DNA of 64,000 nucleotides from Anoplopoma fimbria (taxonomy: Eukaryota; Chordata; Actinopteri; Perciformes; Anoplopomatidae), in contig NC_072457.1 of assembly GCF_027596085.1 (NCBI RefSeq), positions 27,430,831 through 27,494,830 of the forward strand. The letters are read 5' to 3'. Of this stretch, positions 1 to 12,779 are shown one piece after another. A program made the translations under genes and the position numbers. The notes below the pieces were generated by a model. It saw only the letters and a program-made list of their open reading frames with translations, did no database searches and was not told the DNA's origin. Every line of letters starts with the position of its first letter. Positions within the stretch are counted from its first letter, which is position 1.

Positions 1-1816
1 ACTGTACTCATCTGTGATCAAGTGCAGGAATCCTAACCATCCAGACTTCAAGACAAAAGATGAGATTCAAGCATGAGAAGTGGTGACACATACACTCTAA
101 CATCCTCCTAGTTGCTATGCTGCAAACAAACAGTGGATCATTTTAATATTGTTTTGAGACTATGGTAACATAAAGGTGATATGCCTCAGTCAAAAACAGT
201 AGACTCTCATTGTTTTTGCATTGAATAGTAACCCTCCCTCTATTCTTTACGGCTTAAAGGAGGAAACTTAGGAAAGAACATCATGGATGAAGTATGTATT
301 GCTGAAGCCAAATTCTCTGTTACAGTTCAGTCTGATTAAACTTCACCAAACTTCAGTGCCAGAAAAACTGGTGATTTGGTACAGATTTATAATTTATAGA
401 CACATGAATTTCTGTTTGACATTTGCTACATACTTTGTTAGTACAGTAGAATGCACCGTAAGTAGTACATTACATCATGACTTACATATCACACAAGAAT
501 GAAGAATGTGCACCGTGAAAGGAAAAGTCATTGCAAAGGGTGTCTGGCAATGGATTGCCCCGCTCCCTTGCTAAAGGTCGAAGCTTCTTTTACTGAGGAA
601 TCTTATCTTCAGTTTTACTCCACCGGTTTCCGTAAGCACCAGGACTTTAAGAGTAGTGGGTGTAGTAGTATTTATACTGAGTCAGACAGTTTATTACTTA
701 TAATGCATAAGAAAACCACAAAGGACAAGTGTAGAGAAGAAAAGAAAAGCTCTCAAAGAGTTTTAGGATTTAACGGTCTAAATCAGTGGTTAGATATTAA
801 ATCATGTGTGTTTATTTTAAGCTTCACTGTTACCGAAAAGTCGTGCGTGCACTTTGGTTTGAGTAAATATTCAGTATCACAGACTTTGTTCTCTATCCTG
901 CCAATACCTTAAAAAGTAGCTTAATCTGGGCTTGAGGATCACATGAGAAGCTGTAAACACAGTCATTACATGTCTTACTCATTCACCATAGAAATTACAA
1001 TATAACTGAAAATGGTTGCATTGATACTAGAAATAAAATACCTGAAAAAGACAAAGTGGTGGAGTTTCTTGTAAGATTGTAGAGGGGATTTCAGTCAACC
1101 ATGTGCATGAATCATGAGGTTGGTTTTTAGTGAAATGAGGATATGATCTCACTTGTTTTGCTCATTTGCCTTCGTCCTTCTGTACAACAAGCTGGATTTC
1201 AGAAGACAAACCAACCAGCAAGGTATTTGCCCATACCTGCCTGTTTCTCAGCACATGTGACAAGTTTGCCACTTATTTAGCTGAAAGGAGGTTTCAGCAC
1301 AAACAGGTTCCCTAGAACTTGTGATGAATAAATTTACTTAGCAAGTTGTTGATGATAAACCGTAAACTAACCTGGATGTAAACATTGCACATGTCTCCAG
1401 AGTCTTTGCAGCTCATTCTGGGGTTTTGTGTATTTCTCCTTGCTGATCTCCTAGTGGGAGTTTTTTTCTTGTTCTCAGCGAGGGTCTTAGTTTGGTGGAG
1501 TCATTTTTCTCTCTCTGTTTTCATAATGTGGGTGCTGACAGGCCCACTGAGATTATACATAACAGTGATTAAGGTCTACACAAATATACTTGAGATGACT
1601 TGTTTTAACTCCTTTAAGGCAAGAGAAACCTGGGACCCACATCATTGACCCATAGCCTACAATAGACCAAAACCACAAGATTCTTGATTTATTTCATGTT
1701 ATCAAGTTTTTTCCCTTAAAAAAGACATTCGGCTGAGCAAACTATGTGCCGAAGTCTAAAAGAGTCTGGACTAATACAGAAAGGAATGCACTTTGATTTA
1801 GGGGTTACAGTAAGGG
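1..1816. other. Non-coding, no gene recognised
   Basis: I see no recognisable protein domain, splice-consistent exon set or RNA gene here. The longest open frame (499-912, +) encodes a low-information peptide with no motif I know and no splice context, so I treat it as chance. Composition is ordinary AT-rich fish intergenic DNA. Confidence 0.6.
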
Positions 1817-2260
1817 AATAGTTTGACACTATATCCATTCGCGGACATGCTGGGAGATGATAACATTGATATCACTCTCATGAGTGTACACTAAACATGA
1901 AGCTATAGAGCCAGTAACAGGGTTAGCTTAGCTTAGCACAAAGAGTGGAAATAGTCTTGGCCAGTCACAATTATGTTCAGTTCTCCGCTGGTTGCCTGGC
2001 AACTTCACAGTGACGACCTGAACTTCAGGGCCTCTACAATTATTTTCACTCATTATTTTATACTTATGCTTTTGTGCGCATAAAACAGACTATGTAAATA
2101 AGACGTGTTGATAAATTAACTTTAGAGATGTTGGTAGGTGGATTATTTTTTAGATTAGGTAAATGTATTCCCTCTGGTCTGGTCTTTATGCTAAGCATCT
2201 CCGACTCTAGTTTAGTTTTGGGAGTCTCGCCAGGCAACATTGTCAAACTGACAGTAGTTT
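1817..2260. repeat. Decayed teleost interspersed repeat, foldback arrangement
   Basis: The left part contains GGAATAGTTTGACAC followed about 100 bp on by TTAGCTTAGCTTAGCACAAAG, word order I recognise from a very common non-autonomous fish repeat. From about 2090 the same family appears in inverse orientation (ACTTTAGAGATGTTGGTAGG, then TCTTTATGCTAAGCA). A copy with the same forward-then-inverse order lies at 9624-9880. The family name is not certain from memory. Confidence 0.5.
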
Positions 2261-3024
2261 ATAGTGATCAGATGCTATTTGTTTGTATCTCAGTATCCCT
2301 GATATAGATCTTCATTTCTTTAGGTAGATTATAGGCATTTCGGGACAAAACAGGGACTGCCTGAGAGGAACTACCCACCCGAGAACCGTAAACTGCATAC
2401 CTACAGGGGCTTTTTTTTCTGTTTGAATTTGCACCGCTAATAGGAATGCTGAAGTGACGTAAACCGTTCAGTGCAGCTTGCATACTTCTCGACACAGGAA
2501 AAAAAAATAGCCTTTACGATAGTACTTTTTTGAATTTCAGTTTGAATCTGCATCGTCGTAGATTCAATGAGTGAGCTTAATGCTACTATGTTAGTTTGCT
2601 AAGGAGGGGCTCATTCTTTTGCTCAGTGGGTATGTACTGGTCCCTTTTTACACGCTTTCTTGTATTTTATTCTTTATGAGCTGTTGTTTTTGTTTTGTGT
2701 TCCTTTTTGTTTACAGGGAACAGGTTTTTGAAAATGGCGGTTGCCGGTGCTGCATTCGCTCATGCATTGTAACAATCACTAAACACTCATTGAGCTCTTG
2801 TGCCGGACAGAACCTACTTTCATAACTTATCTCTTAGACCTATGAAAAAGTTCCTCCAGTCAGCAAATGCCTCATGTATGGCAGCAGAGTAAACTCACAG
2901 TACATAAGAAGCATGACTCACTTCTGCCTTTGAGGGGTGAAAGGTGACCTCATGTGCCTCACTCACCTCCCCCCAACTTACACCAGATGTTACGCTTCAA
3001 GAGCAAGGAAATGGGCCAGAGAGG
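2261..3024. other. Non-coding, no feature seen
   Basis: Short open frames on both strands carry no recognisable motif. No repeat or RNA gene is apparent before the CA microsatellite. Confidence 0.5.
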
Positions 3025-3346
<322 letters not shown>

Positions 3347-4239
3347 GGATACAGGACTGAGGGGAGATGCTGTGTGTGATATGGTGAACAATGGAGTCGG
3401 AGGAATTCCCTTAAATGGGTTTGACTGAAAATATAGAAAACAACCCTGGTTTGTGGTTCAAGGCAACACAATCTTCATGCAGTCAATCAGTAACAATTTA
3501 AGTAATTACTGGTTTATTGTATCTGGTCGACTGCAATGCAATGCAATTTAGATAAAATTAGCATTCAATAAAATATCAAAGTATTCTATCTCTTACAACT
3601 CTCTTTTGCCTGAAAAGAGTAACTGCATTAAAACTCTAATTGCTCATACAGCAACAGAATGTTGCTGTAAATGATTAATTACCGCAAATTATCATACTGC
3701 AAACAAGTGATTCATGAAACCAGTTTGGTAGTACATACTTGTTAAAATACATGACTGTTAGATTAAATGTTTAATTTGGATATGCCCGACTGTAATGCAG
3801 CCTTTTTGTAGGTCACACTAATGAAAGATATTATTCCCAAACAGCCTAATATGAATATTGACTCAAGGTGGGACACTAAAACATTAACACGCCTTTTCTA
3901 TTTGCATGGAGATAAAAAAGGCTGTTGACAATCAAGACTAGACTAGACTGCATGTATTTATGAAAGCGTATGCAAGTTGTACATGCAGATGGAGACACAC
4001 ACACACTCAAACTTATGAAAACACACATTCAGAGAGATCCCCACTGACCAACAGAGCCACACACACAAACACAGAAGCAGAAACACACACACTGACACAC
4101 ACACACATTCCATAACGGTTTCCTCACAGGAGTGGAAAGGAACCGGACCCTGGTCCTTAAAGGAAAACAAATGGAGGTACTGCCAAGCCTGTAGCTGAAG
4201 TGAGTAGGAAAAACTCCCTCCTACCCTCTCCACCTCCCT

Positions 4240-4384
4240 CCTCCCTGCCAGACCCGCCCCAGGTCCAGCACTATATCAAGAGCTTGCCTCCCTTCATACA
4301 ACCCCACAGTCCTGCTACATTCTACAGCTGTGTAACGGTCTTCTCTCCTCGTGTTCTCTCTTGACCAGCAGACAGTCAGCCATC
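4240..4384 (+). promoter_or_regulatory. Keratin proximal promoter and 5' UTR
   Basis: A GC-rich stretch (CCCGCCCC near 4253) is followed by a TATA-like CTATATCAAG at 4271-4280. That sits about 110 bp before the keratin ATG, so a start of transcription near 4300 and an 80-90 nt leader would fit. The position is inferred from motif spacing only. CA-rich tracts at about 3990-4110 lie just upstream. Confidence 0.5.
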
Positions 4385-7249
4385 ATGTTTTACAGCAAAA
4401 GCATCAGCAGTGGTCCCCAAACGTTCGTCAGGCAGAGCCGCAGCTACACATCAAGTTCTGCTCCCGGCAAGGCTCACAGTGTGTCAGGATACGGCTTCAG
4501 AGGAAACCCACGCATCGCCTCCACCAGCGTGCGCACCGTCTCCTCCGGGTATGGAGGTGGCATGGGGGCGGCATGGGGGCGGCATGGGGGCGGCATGGGG
4601 TTCGACCTGTCCAGCGCCCTGGACCACAGCACCGGGCACCTGAACGAGAAGGCCACCATGCAGAACCTGAATGACCGTCTGGCCAGCTACCTGGACAAGG
4701 TCCGCTCTCTGGAGGCGGCCAACTCCAAGCTGGAGGTGCAGATCAGAGAGTACTACGAGCAGAAGGGGCCTGCAGCAGAGAGGGACTACAGCAACTACTG
4801 GGCCATTATCAATGACCTGAAGGACAAGGTATAGTGCATGCCTTACTCAGCAGCTTAAAATCCAGACACGTCAAATGTTTGCTTTGCTGTCAATGATTAT
4901 CAAAGGAGGGTTTTAAAAGGGTTAAGTAAAGCCATGTGTGTAGGCAATATGCATGGCAATATCACTCAGTGTTGCATGTGAAGTTAACTGATATTTTCAT
5001 AGCAAACCAGTCTATGCTACTGTATGTAACTGCACAATGAAGTATTCATTTGAGACTATTTGCCCTCCCACAACTCCCATTGTTGTTCTTCTTCAAAGAT
5101 TGCCGCCGCCACCATCGGTAATGCCAACATCCTGCTCCAGATTGACAACTCCAAACTGGCTGCTGATGACTTCCGAACCAAGTAAGCAGGAATCTTTAAT
5201 ACGTCTGAGGCCCTATCTTCATCGTGTTAATGGCAAATAAGAGAGCTTAAGGGTTATAGTTGTCTCACATCTTTGTTCTCTACTCTCAAAAACTATTCAG
5301 ATTCGAGCATGAGCTGATGATGCGCCAGTCAGTTGAGGCTGACATCGCAAACCTGCGCCGTCTGCTTGACCAGACCACCCTGACGAAGGCTGACCTGGAG
5401 ATGCAGATCGAAGGCCTGCAGGATGAGCTGGCCTACCTCAAGAAGAATCACGCAGAGGTGACATCAGCACATCCTCCACAGCTATAATGATCACTGCTCA
5501 CTATGACAACAGGAGCATGCTTCATCACACCTGTATCAGGAATGTTTGAAATGCTGCAAACATATTTTAACGCTGACTTTATTTTTCCCCTTATTTTGTT
5601 TAGGAGCTGGCAGCAATGCGCTCTCAGCTTACTGGCACAATCAACGTGGAGGTGGATGCCGCGCCCCAGGCAGACCTCAACAAAGTCTTAGACGAGATCC
5701 GCTCCCAGTACGAATCCATCACTGACAAACATCGTCGCGACCAGGAGTCCTGGTTTACTGAGAAGGTGAAAATATTTTTCCATAAACAATCATATCCCAC
5801 ACGTTGCAAATGGCTGGGTTGACTCCCTCAAGAGTCTAACCTGTAATTAGAGATAATTATCTGTTGAACTAAAATGGGTTATCACCAAGACTTCTTTTTC
5901 TTCTTCCCCACTCTGCCTTTGTTTCTTGTTTTAGTCGACAAATCTGTCCAAGGAGGTGGCCAGCAGCACAGAGACAATCCAGACGTCCAAGACAGAGATC
6001 AATGACCTGCGGCGCACACTGCAGGGCCTGGAGATTGAGCTACAGTCTCAGCTCAGCATGGTGAGAAAACAAAAAAACCCAAAGCATCTGTTCACATCTC
6101 ACTGATCTTGCCTTATATGAGCAAAATTCCCGGATCGCTGTCTTGTCTGGGGAAATGGAGAAACACATAGTGACAGAGGGTTAAAGAGCAGAAGGGAGGG
6201 GAACAGAAAGAGGCTCTATTGAAAGAATGAAGGGAGGGAGAGGAAGATAAGAGGGATGTGAGCTGTGGAGAAGGGAGGGAAGGGCCCCTGCTGAGGAAAA
6301 CATTTCACAGACATCTGCTCAATTTCTGGAAGACATAAAAGAGCTTGAACAAAGCTGAAGGAATGCTGAACTGGATGAGCCAAAAAGTCATACTCCCATA
6401 GATTATCTGTGCCCAGCTGGAGTAAATCATTTAACACTCCCCTGGTAGAACAGCACACTGCTCCTGTGTAACAGTGGAGGAGAAGCTTAAAGAGAAATGC
6501 ATTGAAAACCTAGCACATGCCTCTGCTAATCATTCCTTCATATAGGAAAGGATAAGGCTTTACAAATACAGACATGCTTTGTGTCTGTCAGACAAATAAT
6601 CCGGGGTGTGGTCGGTAGTTACAGACTATATCTTTAGATTTACTACAGTAAACTGGTTTGCAAGTATGAATATCAAACTATGTGTCACAATTCTTGTGTA
6701 TGATATCATCTCCTTTTTTTCTCCTGTTAACAGAAAGGGGCTCTGGAAAACACACTGGCAGAGACGGACGGTCGTTACAGCGCCATGCTTTCCGGCTACC
6801 AGGACACAATCAACATGCTTGAATCAGAACTAGGTAACGTGCGTGGAAGCATCGAGCAGCAGGGCCAGGAATACAGGATGCTGCTGGACATCAAGACCAG
6901 GCTGGAGCAGGAGATCGCAACGTACAGGAGCCTGCTGGAGACAGAGGAGTCCAGGTAGACACAATCATGTAGGAACATGGATTTATGAGCATATTTAAAC
7001 ACAAATGCAGTAATTCATAAAGAGAAAAAAACGCACCAATTCACTCATTGTTTGTCTCTACTTTTCTCTTTCCTCTCCCTCATTCTAGACCTAAAGGTAA
7101 GTGACGTATGTTATAACAAGACATTACATAAAAACAGTGAAGTCATTGTAATACAAGCTTGAAGCACTGCCATCATGATTTTTTCCTTCTTTTTCACAGG
7201 GGGCTCAAAGACCACACTCACAACCACCACTGTGCGCAGTTCCAGCTAG
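4385..7249 (+). CDS. Type I (acidic) keratin, intermediate filament protein
   Basis: Eight coding exons join in phase: 4385-4828, 5099-5181, 5301-5457, 5604-5765, 5935-6060, 6734-6954, 7089-7096 and 7200-7249, giving 416 residues. Exon sizes 83, 157, 162, 126 and 221 nt are the classic type I keratin pattern. A Ser/Gly-rich head (1-85) precedes the helix-initiation motif ([13 protein letters not shown], 94-106); coils 1A, 1B and 2 follow, and the helix-termination motif [13 protein letters not shown] is at 384-396. The tail is very short (about 20 residues) and Thr/Ser-rich. Type I keratins pair with type II keratins to form epithelial 10-nm filaments. The rod resembles K13/K17-type more than K18, and no fish paralogue symbol is assigned. 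Oddities are an 11-bp repeat in the head and an 8-nt microexon. Confidence 0.95.
4561..4600 (+). repeat. 11-bp coding tandem repeat in keratin head
   Basis: Three exact copies of CATGGGGGCGG (4561-4593) plus a partial copy CATGGGG. Because 11 is not a multiple of 3, successive copies are read in different frames, giving [15 protein letters not shown] (58-72) in place of the usual Gly-rich head. Three copies total 33 bp, so the downstream frame is kept. Confidence 0.9.
7089..7096 (+). other. 8-nt keratin microexon (coding exon 7)
   Basis: The sequence CATTCTAG, then ACCTAAAG, then GTAAGTGA gives a good acceptor, eight coding bases and a good donor. Including it joins exon 6 (ending with two bases of an Arg codon) to the last exon in frame as R-P-K-G and yields the tail ending in VRSSS and TAG. 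Direct joining of exon 6 to the last exon shifts the frame into a long non-keratin reading. Confidence 0.8.
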
Positions 7250-7298
7250 GAGGTCCAACTGGCAGGACAAGCTGTACTCAGACTCACACACACACACT

Positions 7299-7433
7299 AA
7301 TAAAAGCTGCTACACGAGATGAGTGAAACTGTACTGAAAACATGTTGAATGAAGCCCGTGTTAAAGTTTACAACATTTTCAAATTTAGAACACTGTGTGT
7401 GTGTTTGTCTGTGTGACCTGTCTGAAAAATAAA
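7299..7433 (+). terminator. Keratin poly(A) signals
   Basis: AATAAA at 7299-7304, 50 nt after the stop codon, and a second AATAAA at 7428-7433 after a GT-rich stretch. Either could end the keratin mRNA. Confidence 0.65.
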
Positions 7434-8763
7434 TCTGCTGGTGGATACAAATTGTGTTTTTTCGTGACTTTACTGGTCTTTCAGAAAAACGAAAAGTCTA
7501 CATCGCTCTGTTTGTGCAGTTGCCATGGCAAGGTGGGATGTGGAAATAAATGTTACATAACAGGGGCTGTTGTCAGGAAAGGCCGAACAATGGTTAAAAG
7601 CTCTCGTGTGGAAAGCATTAGGATTGAGAGAAAACACTGCACAAAGATGTTAATCTTTATTTTCTCATAAATCTTGAAGAAAAGTGCAAGTTCTGTGACC
7701 AAATAAAGAAAATGAGCCTGGGCTTTGGCCAAATAAGTTTTTTAAACAAGACACACCCAAATGGTTGACTAATCTTTGCCCTGGAGGCTTTCAACACTGC
7801 TACATGGAGTCTGTGTAACTCATGTCACCTAGTAACAAGAACATACACACGGCTCAGGATAGAAATACTGAGTGGGAACGCAAACACTGACTGACTGTTC
7901 CAAGAGAGTCGTTGTGTAAACAGGTGCTATCAGCACTGCACTTTGGCCTCTTTTATGAACCATGATTGATTGCCAATGACCACTGAGCTGTAATGATAAA
8001 ATGTATCCTGAAGGGTGCGGCTCCTCGGATGATGGTGACTTCATATATATGTGTTATGTTTTTAAGTAGTGTTTAGTGTGAAAAAGGGGAAATTGTTATG
8101 TTGGTGTGTGTGGAAGAAAGAGGGAGGCAGAATAGCATTTCAGCCTTAGCACTCTTTACAGATCAGCAGTTTAAGCTTCTGAATTACTAAAATTACAGGG
8201 AATTCCTGTGAAGAGATCATAATTCTCCAATGATGGGGTAATGTTGGTTTGGGAGAAGAATGAGATTATAGAGAGGATCAGATTGAAGAATCCGCCCCCC
8301 TCTGAGGAGCTTCACTCACCCATATTTGGACCCGTTTTGTTGCACATCAGCGTCACCGCCATGCTGTTATAATGAAATTTGAAAACGAAGCCCTTCCAGT
8401 TATGCTTGTAATTTGATATGAAAATCCAAAGCAGAGGTCATAGAAAAGATTGTTGCACTCAGGCCTGTTGAGAGCAAACTGCAAAGCAATAACTAAACAT
8501 CTGTTTACCAGCAAACTAAAGCCAACCCTCATGAGCTCTTTGAAGGTGACACTTTCTGACATTTTAGATGTATGTTGATGTTGAGCAAGTCTTTTCCTAC
8601 GTTTAAAATGTGCCATGATGGTACTTGTTTCTGTTCTTTCTGTTTGAGATACAGTATAAATGCTGAAGTTTATATGCGCATCAATGTTCATGAAGTTAAA
8701 GCCAGTATGTCAACACAGATCATTTTATATGCATCAGAAAAAATAGACCAGAGCATCTGACGT
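7434..8763. other. Non-coding, no feature seen
   Basis: Downstream flank of the keratin gene. The open frames are short with no recognisable motif. Confidence 0.5.
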
Positions 8764-8845
8764 TTGCCTAGTTTAGCATAAGGACTAGAAACAGAGAGAA
8801 AGTTCCAGCCTGGCTCTGCCCAAAGATGAACCTATCCAGATTTTA
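8764..8845 (+). repeat. Fragment of the same teleost repeat family
   Basis: TTTAGCATAAGGACTAGAAA followed by CAGCCTGGCTCTGCCCAAAG matches the word order of the repeat at 1817 and 9624, in forward orientation only. Confidence 0.45.
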
Positions 8846-9623
8846 ACACTTTGTGTCATGTAATGATGACAGCGTGGGTAGGAAGTAGTCCCTCACATAA
8901 AAGAGGAGAAGTTATTACCTTTTAATTATTGCAGTCTGTATTTTTACTTACATAGTTTTTTAATGGGAATGATCCTTTTCACTGGTTTATGATTGACTGC
9001 TAAACACCAGCTCTCCCACATAGCTGGAAGCATTATCTTCAATTTGTTCAGGAACGTCTGGGTGTGATAATGAGCTGTCATCGTTAAGAAATTACCTGTT
9101 CGGAAATCAGAGATTGATTTATTAGATAAGGAGATCAGAGGCAGACAGACAAATGCAGACACTGAGTAGTAATTTGTTAATTATTTACAACATGAATAGA
9201 CAGACTGTTCTGCATGTGGCTGCACAAAAGAAGATGATGGGGAGCTGCGCCAAGTTGCCAACAGTCATTTTTGTATTTTCTCCCTGTCATGGCTATCTGC
9301 CATCAAAAGTCAGCCTGAAGCTAGCGGAGATTGAGATCAGAGGGGAAAAGAAGATGTTACTCACTTGATGTCTTGAAATACGTGACATAAAGTTCAATTC
9401 AGTCCTATTAATGACAAGCTCGGAATACTTTGTATTTTTCTGTTTTCTGCTTCCTATTGAAACTAATGAAACAACCGGGACTTTCACACAATGTGTGTAA
9501 CCTTCATTTGTCCGGTAACTAAATCCCTAGCCTGAAAGCTGCAAGTCACAGTGTTTTTTTGAACAGTTTATTTAGTGCAGTACTCTTAAGAATTTCTACA
9601 CAGAAAACAGCAATACTGTATAA

Positions 9624-9880
9624 AAAAGGAATAGTTCAACATTTTGGGAAGAAGAATTTAATTTCTTGATGCTTGATATGAAGCTGCCAATAGCCAGTTT
9701 TGGCTTAGTTTAGCACAAAGAGTGGGAACGTTGGCATGTTTGTTTATAAGATTCAGTTTTTGTATGGATTAAAAAAAAGAGATAACAGGTTAATTAGTGA
9801 ACTTTAGTGGTGCTGGTTGGTTCATTTTTGGTACCTCTTGACAGAGCTAGAATGCTAGTTTGCACGCTAATTATGGAGCT
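9624..9880. repeat. Decayed teleost interspersed repeat, foldback arrangement
   Basis: A forward arm (GGAATAGTTCAACATTTTGG to TTAGTTTAGCACAAAGAGTG, to about 9730) is followed directly by an inverse arm (GTTTTTGTATGGATTAA, AGTGAACTTTAGTGGTGCTG, GACAGAGCTAG). The order is the same as at 1817-2260. Confidence 0.5.
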
Positions 9881-12039
9881 ATATATTTATATGTATATAT
9901 TTCTTTTCAGGTTCTTTTGATTGATTGAAGGTCCAATCATAAAAAAAATCACTTGAATGCGGGCATGATGTATTTCAATGTGGACTTTTACCAAATTACA
10001 TTTAGCTTTCATATCAGTGAAATGTTTAGTTAAGTATTAGTCATATCTGCAACAGTTAAACGAGAGGCCGACGCCCGTATCAGCAGGAATGTTGATTTGG
10101 AGGGAAGGAACATTCTTCACCCGACTGGCGAACTCTATTCTGGAGCAGTGTTAGGTTTGACACACAAGCTGAGAGGAATGCCTTACCTCTTTGCTAAAGG
10201 TCTGAGACCTCGTGTGGCATCAGACCTTACTGTGAAAGTTTTCAAACTGCGCCCAAGCTGTAGCGAGGCGTAGGAACAGTTGAGAGGTAGAGAGTGGAAC
10301 AAGACCAAACACACTCCAGGGGCTTTCAGGCCCTGCCAAGCATGAGATAGATGTGATTTTTCATCCCTTTTCATGGCTTTGAGTTTGGTCCTCCTGCGAG
10401 TCCATTCCCACCATTAAAACACAGTATCGTCTCAGAAAGCATGTGGCTCTGAATCAGAAGAGCAGGATGGTAAAAGGTGGGAGTTTAACAGGCAGGGCTG
10501 GTTTGAAGAACCACACCTTCAATACAATTGCAAGATCCTGAAGACAGTTCGGACTTACTTGGTCAGGGCTTAGTAGGATTCTAAACACAATGCATCATGA
10601 AAGAGCGAGTTTACACAAAGAGCTTTGATTCTGTTGCATTTTTCTGTAGTGACTTTAGAAGTAACCATATTCACTTTGAAAGTTCCCCATGCGCTGGGTG
10701 GATGTGTACTGGAGCATATCCCAGCATGCATTGGGTGGAGGAACACAAACCTTCATATAGTGTGTTTTAAACAAATGCATTCTTTTGAAATCTCTATTAA
10801 GGTACGCACAACCCAGAGAGAAAATGCCAAGTGAAAGAACTACTGATCAAAACAGAGGCAGAGTGAGGCACATTTTCCCTACAAAACTGCTACTGTGGAC
10901 ATCTACTGTATGACTCTGGTTTTCCAAACTCTTTAAGTGTGTGTGAATGTGCCCAAAAGCCTCACAATAAAATTGAACAAAAGAGCATTCATTTCACCAG
11001 CTATGAAAAAAGGCAGTAGTAATTATAAACTTGATGCTCTGTATGTAGCACTCTGTAAACAATGTTAGTAAGGGTATAAAAGCTCAACAACAATCTTAAT
11101 TAATAAATGAATAAACATAATGAGGGCCAACTACATAAACATTAAAACTAATTGGACAGAAATTGAAAATACAATTGCACATGTTGGCAGGTAACAGCAG
11201 ACAGCATATTGAGATTTAGTTCATTTTGACTACAGACTGAACTGGGCAACTCCCTTTTATTTTAAAGCTAATGCGCTACTGCCACCAAGTGCTGGTTCCC
11301 TGTACATATAAGAATGAGTTTGTTATAGTCAGCAAGAGAGACTAATTTTAGACAGATTAGAATCTTTATCAAACCCACAGAAAAAGACATGTGCTGCACC
11401 TTGTTAAAGCCAAAACCACAGTCATTTATCACGTCTGAAATCAGCTCAAAATATGCAGGCGCTTTCCTCATCACATCATAAATCAGCATACTGCACTTTC
11501 TCAATATGTTGGCAACTTATAGAGACTTTACCAATGTGTCAGTTTGATGGAAACAAAATGTGGAATTTGATTTTCAAAAGTGGTAGATGCACAAATCCTT
11601 AAAAGGTCTTTTTTCAGATACTTCTACCCAAGTTAGAAAAACCCACAAGCTTTTTAAAAATAACTTTGATGAGGATGTATGTAACAAAAAATGTTATGAA
11701 ATGTATTATATTGACTAGCCCCTTGGGCGAAAAAGTGCAGAATAAAACCACTCTGAAGACTTAATCTCGTTATGTTTCACCTATGGCTTTGATTCATTTT
11801 CAAATGTTCACTAATAGTTTCCATAAGTGTCTGCCCTACACCTCGAAGCTATATGACTATCAAAATATGTATTTATTATCAAACTAGAGCCTAGAAGCTT
11901 TGAAACACAAAGTTGACATCTTTTTAAAAGAAACTTTTACTTAAGACAATACATGATTGTATGTTGGCACAGTACAGGCCATCACAATGATTAAGAAACT
12001 TTGCACAAAAACAATTAATGTGTAACCAGGCCGGGCCGC
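9881..12039. other. Non-coding, no gene recognised
   Basis: AT-rich sequence with short chance open frames. I see no exon-like block or tandem array. Confidence 0.5.
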
Positions 12040-12215
12040 AGCAGTCCTGCCTTATTGACGTTGGCCAGCAGGGGGCGTGGTTTCACCGTTTCTTACAACA
12101 GTGCGCTTGCTGGTCGTGTACGGGTCGCTGAGAGGTCAAGGGGGCGGGGCTTAGAAAATACAGGAAGTAAACATAAACACGCTTTTCGCTCGGCTTGCTA
12201 GCTGTTTCCGACGGT
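12040..12215 (+). promoter_or_regulatory. Orphan GC-rich promoter-like island
   Basis: This is the only GC-rich island between the keratin and the repeat field. It holds GGGGGCGGGGC (12140-12150, Sp1 type) and CAGGAAGT (12161-12168, ETS type). A C/T-rich start-like stretch follows, then CCGACG and GTGAGAAG, a good splice donor at 12214. That is the layout of a TATA-less first exon on the + strand. No + strand coding gene follows in this window, so it may start a non-coding RNA, be a decayed promoter, or be the 5' end of a retroelement. Confidence 0.4.
12065..12077 (+). promoter_or_regulatory. CTCF-like motif
   Basis: CCAGCAGGGGGCG fits the core CTCF consensus CCASYAGRKGGC at every position. 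It lies in the GC-rich island, between the keratin and the repeat field plus smap1, a position where an insulator would make sense. Binding is not shown. Confidence 0.5.
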
Positions 12216-12779
12216 GAGAAGGTTAATGAATATTGCTACGTTGTCTAAGAACAGTAATTTGTTGGTTGGATGTTATCTGATGTACTTATCCAAATCCACA
12301 CTTTGTGTAATTATTGAGTTTAGGATTGCGGAACAAAAACAGTCGTGTGTGCTCACATTAATATACTGGAGACTCCTGATGCTTTATCTAGGAAACTGAT
12401 TTGTTGCTTTGTTTTCCTTTTTGTTTAATGAATTTGATGGCATGGACACATTTTGTTCCCTTCGAATAGCATCTAGGTTCGATATGCATAAATACTGTAT
12501 AATGTTTTATTTTCATTTGAACGATACCAGGTTTTTTTTGGTAAACTGAAAAGCTTTTTCTTCAGTGGAAGTGAAGATTTTAATTACTTTTACCCTGGAA
12601 ACTACATGAAATAATGGGAAGACAATGTGTGTGATTCATCCTCGCTTCTTGTGACTTTTACACTTTTGGAAATGTATCCAAAATAATAATTTAATTCTGT
12701 TAAACCCTATGTAACTCAAGATTTCAAAATGTATCCCTCTTACAATGTTAACTAGACACTCCAAGCTCAACTGTAATGG

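Noticed and set aside
499..912. 137-codon open frame
   Set aside because: No recognisable domain, no splice or promoter context, composition like the surrounding non-coding DNA.
4385..7249. Assigning the keratin as krt18
   Set aside because: The rod is closer to K13/K17-type proteins and the tail lacks the K18 sequence; only the type I class is safe.
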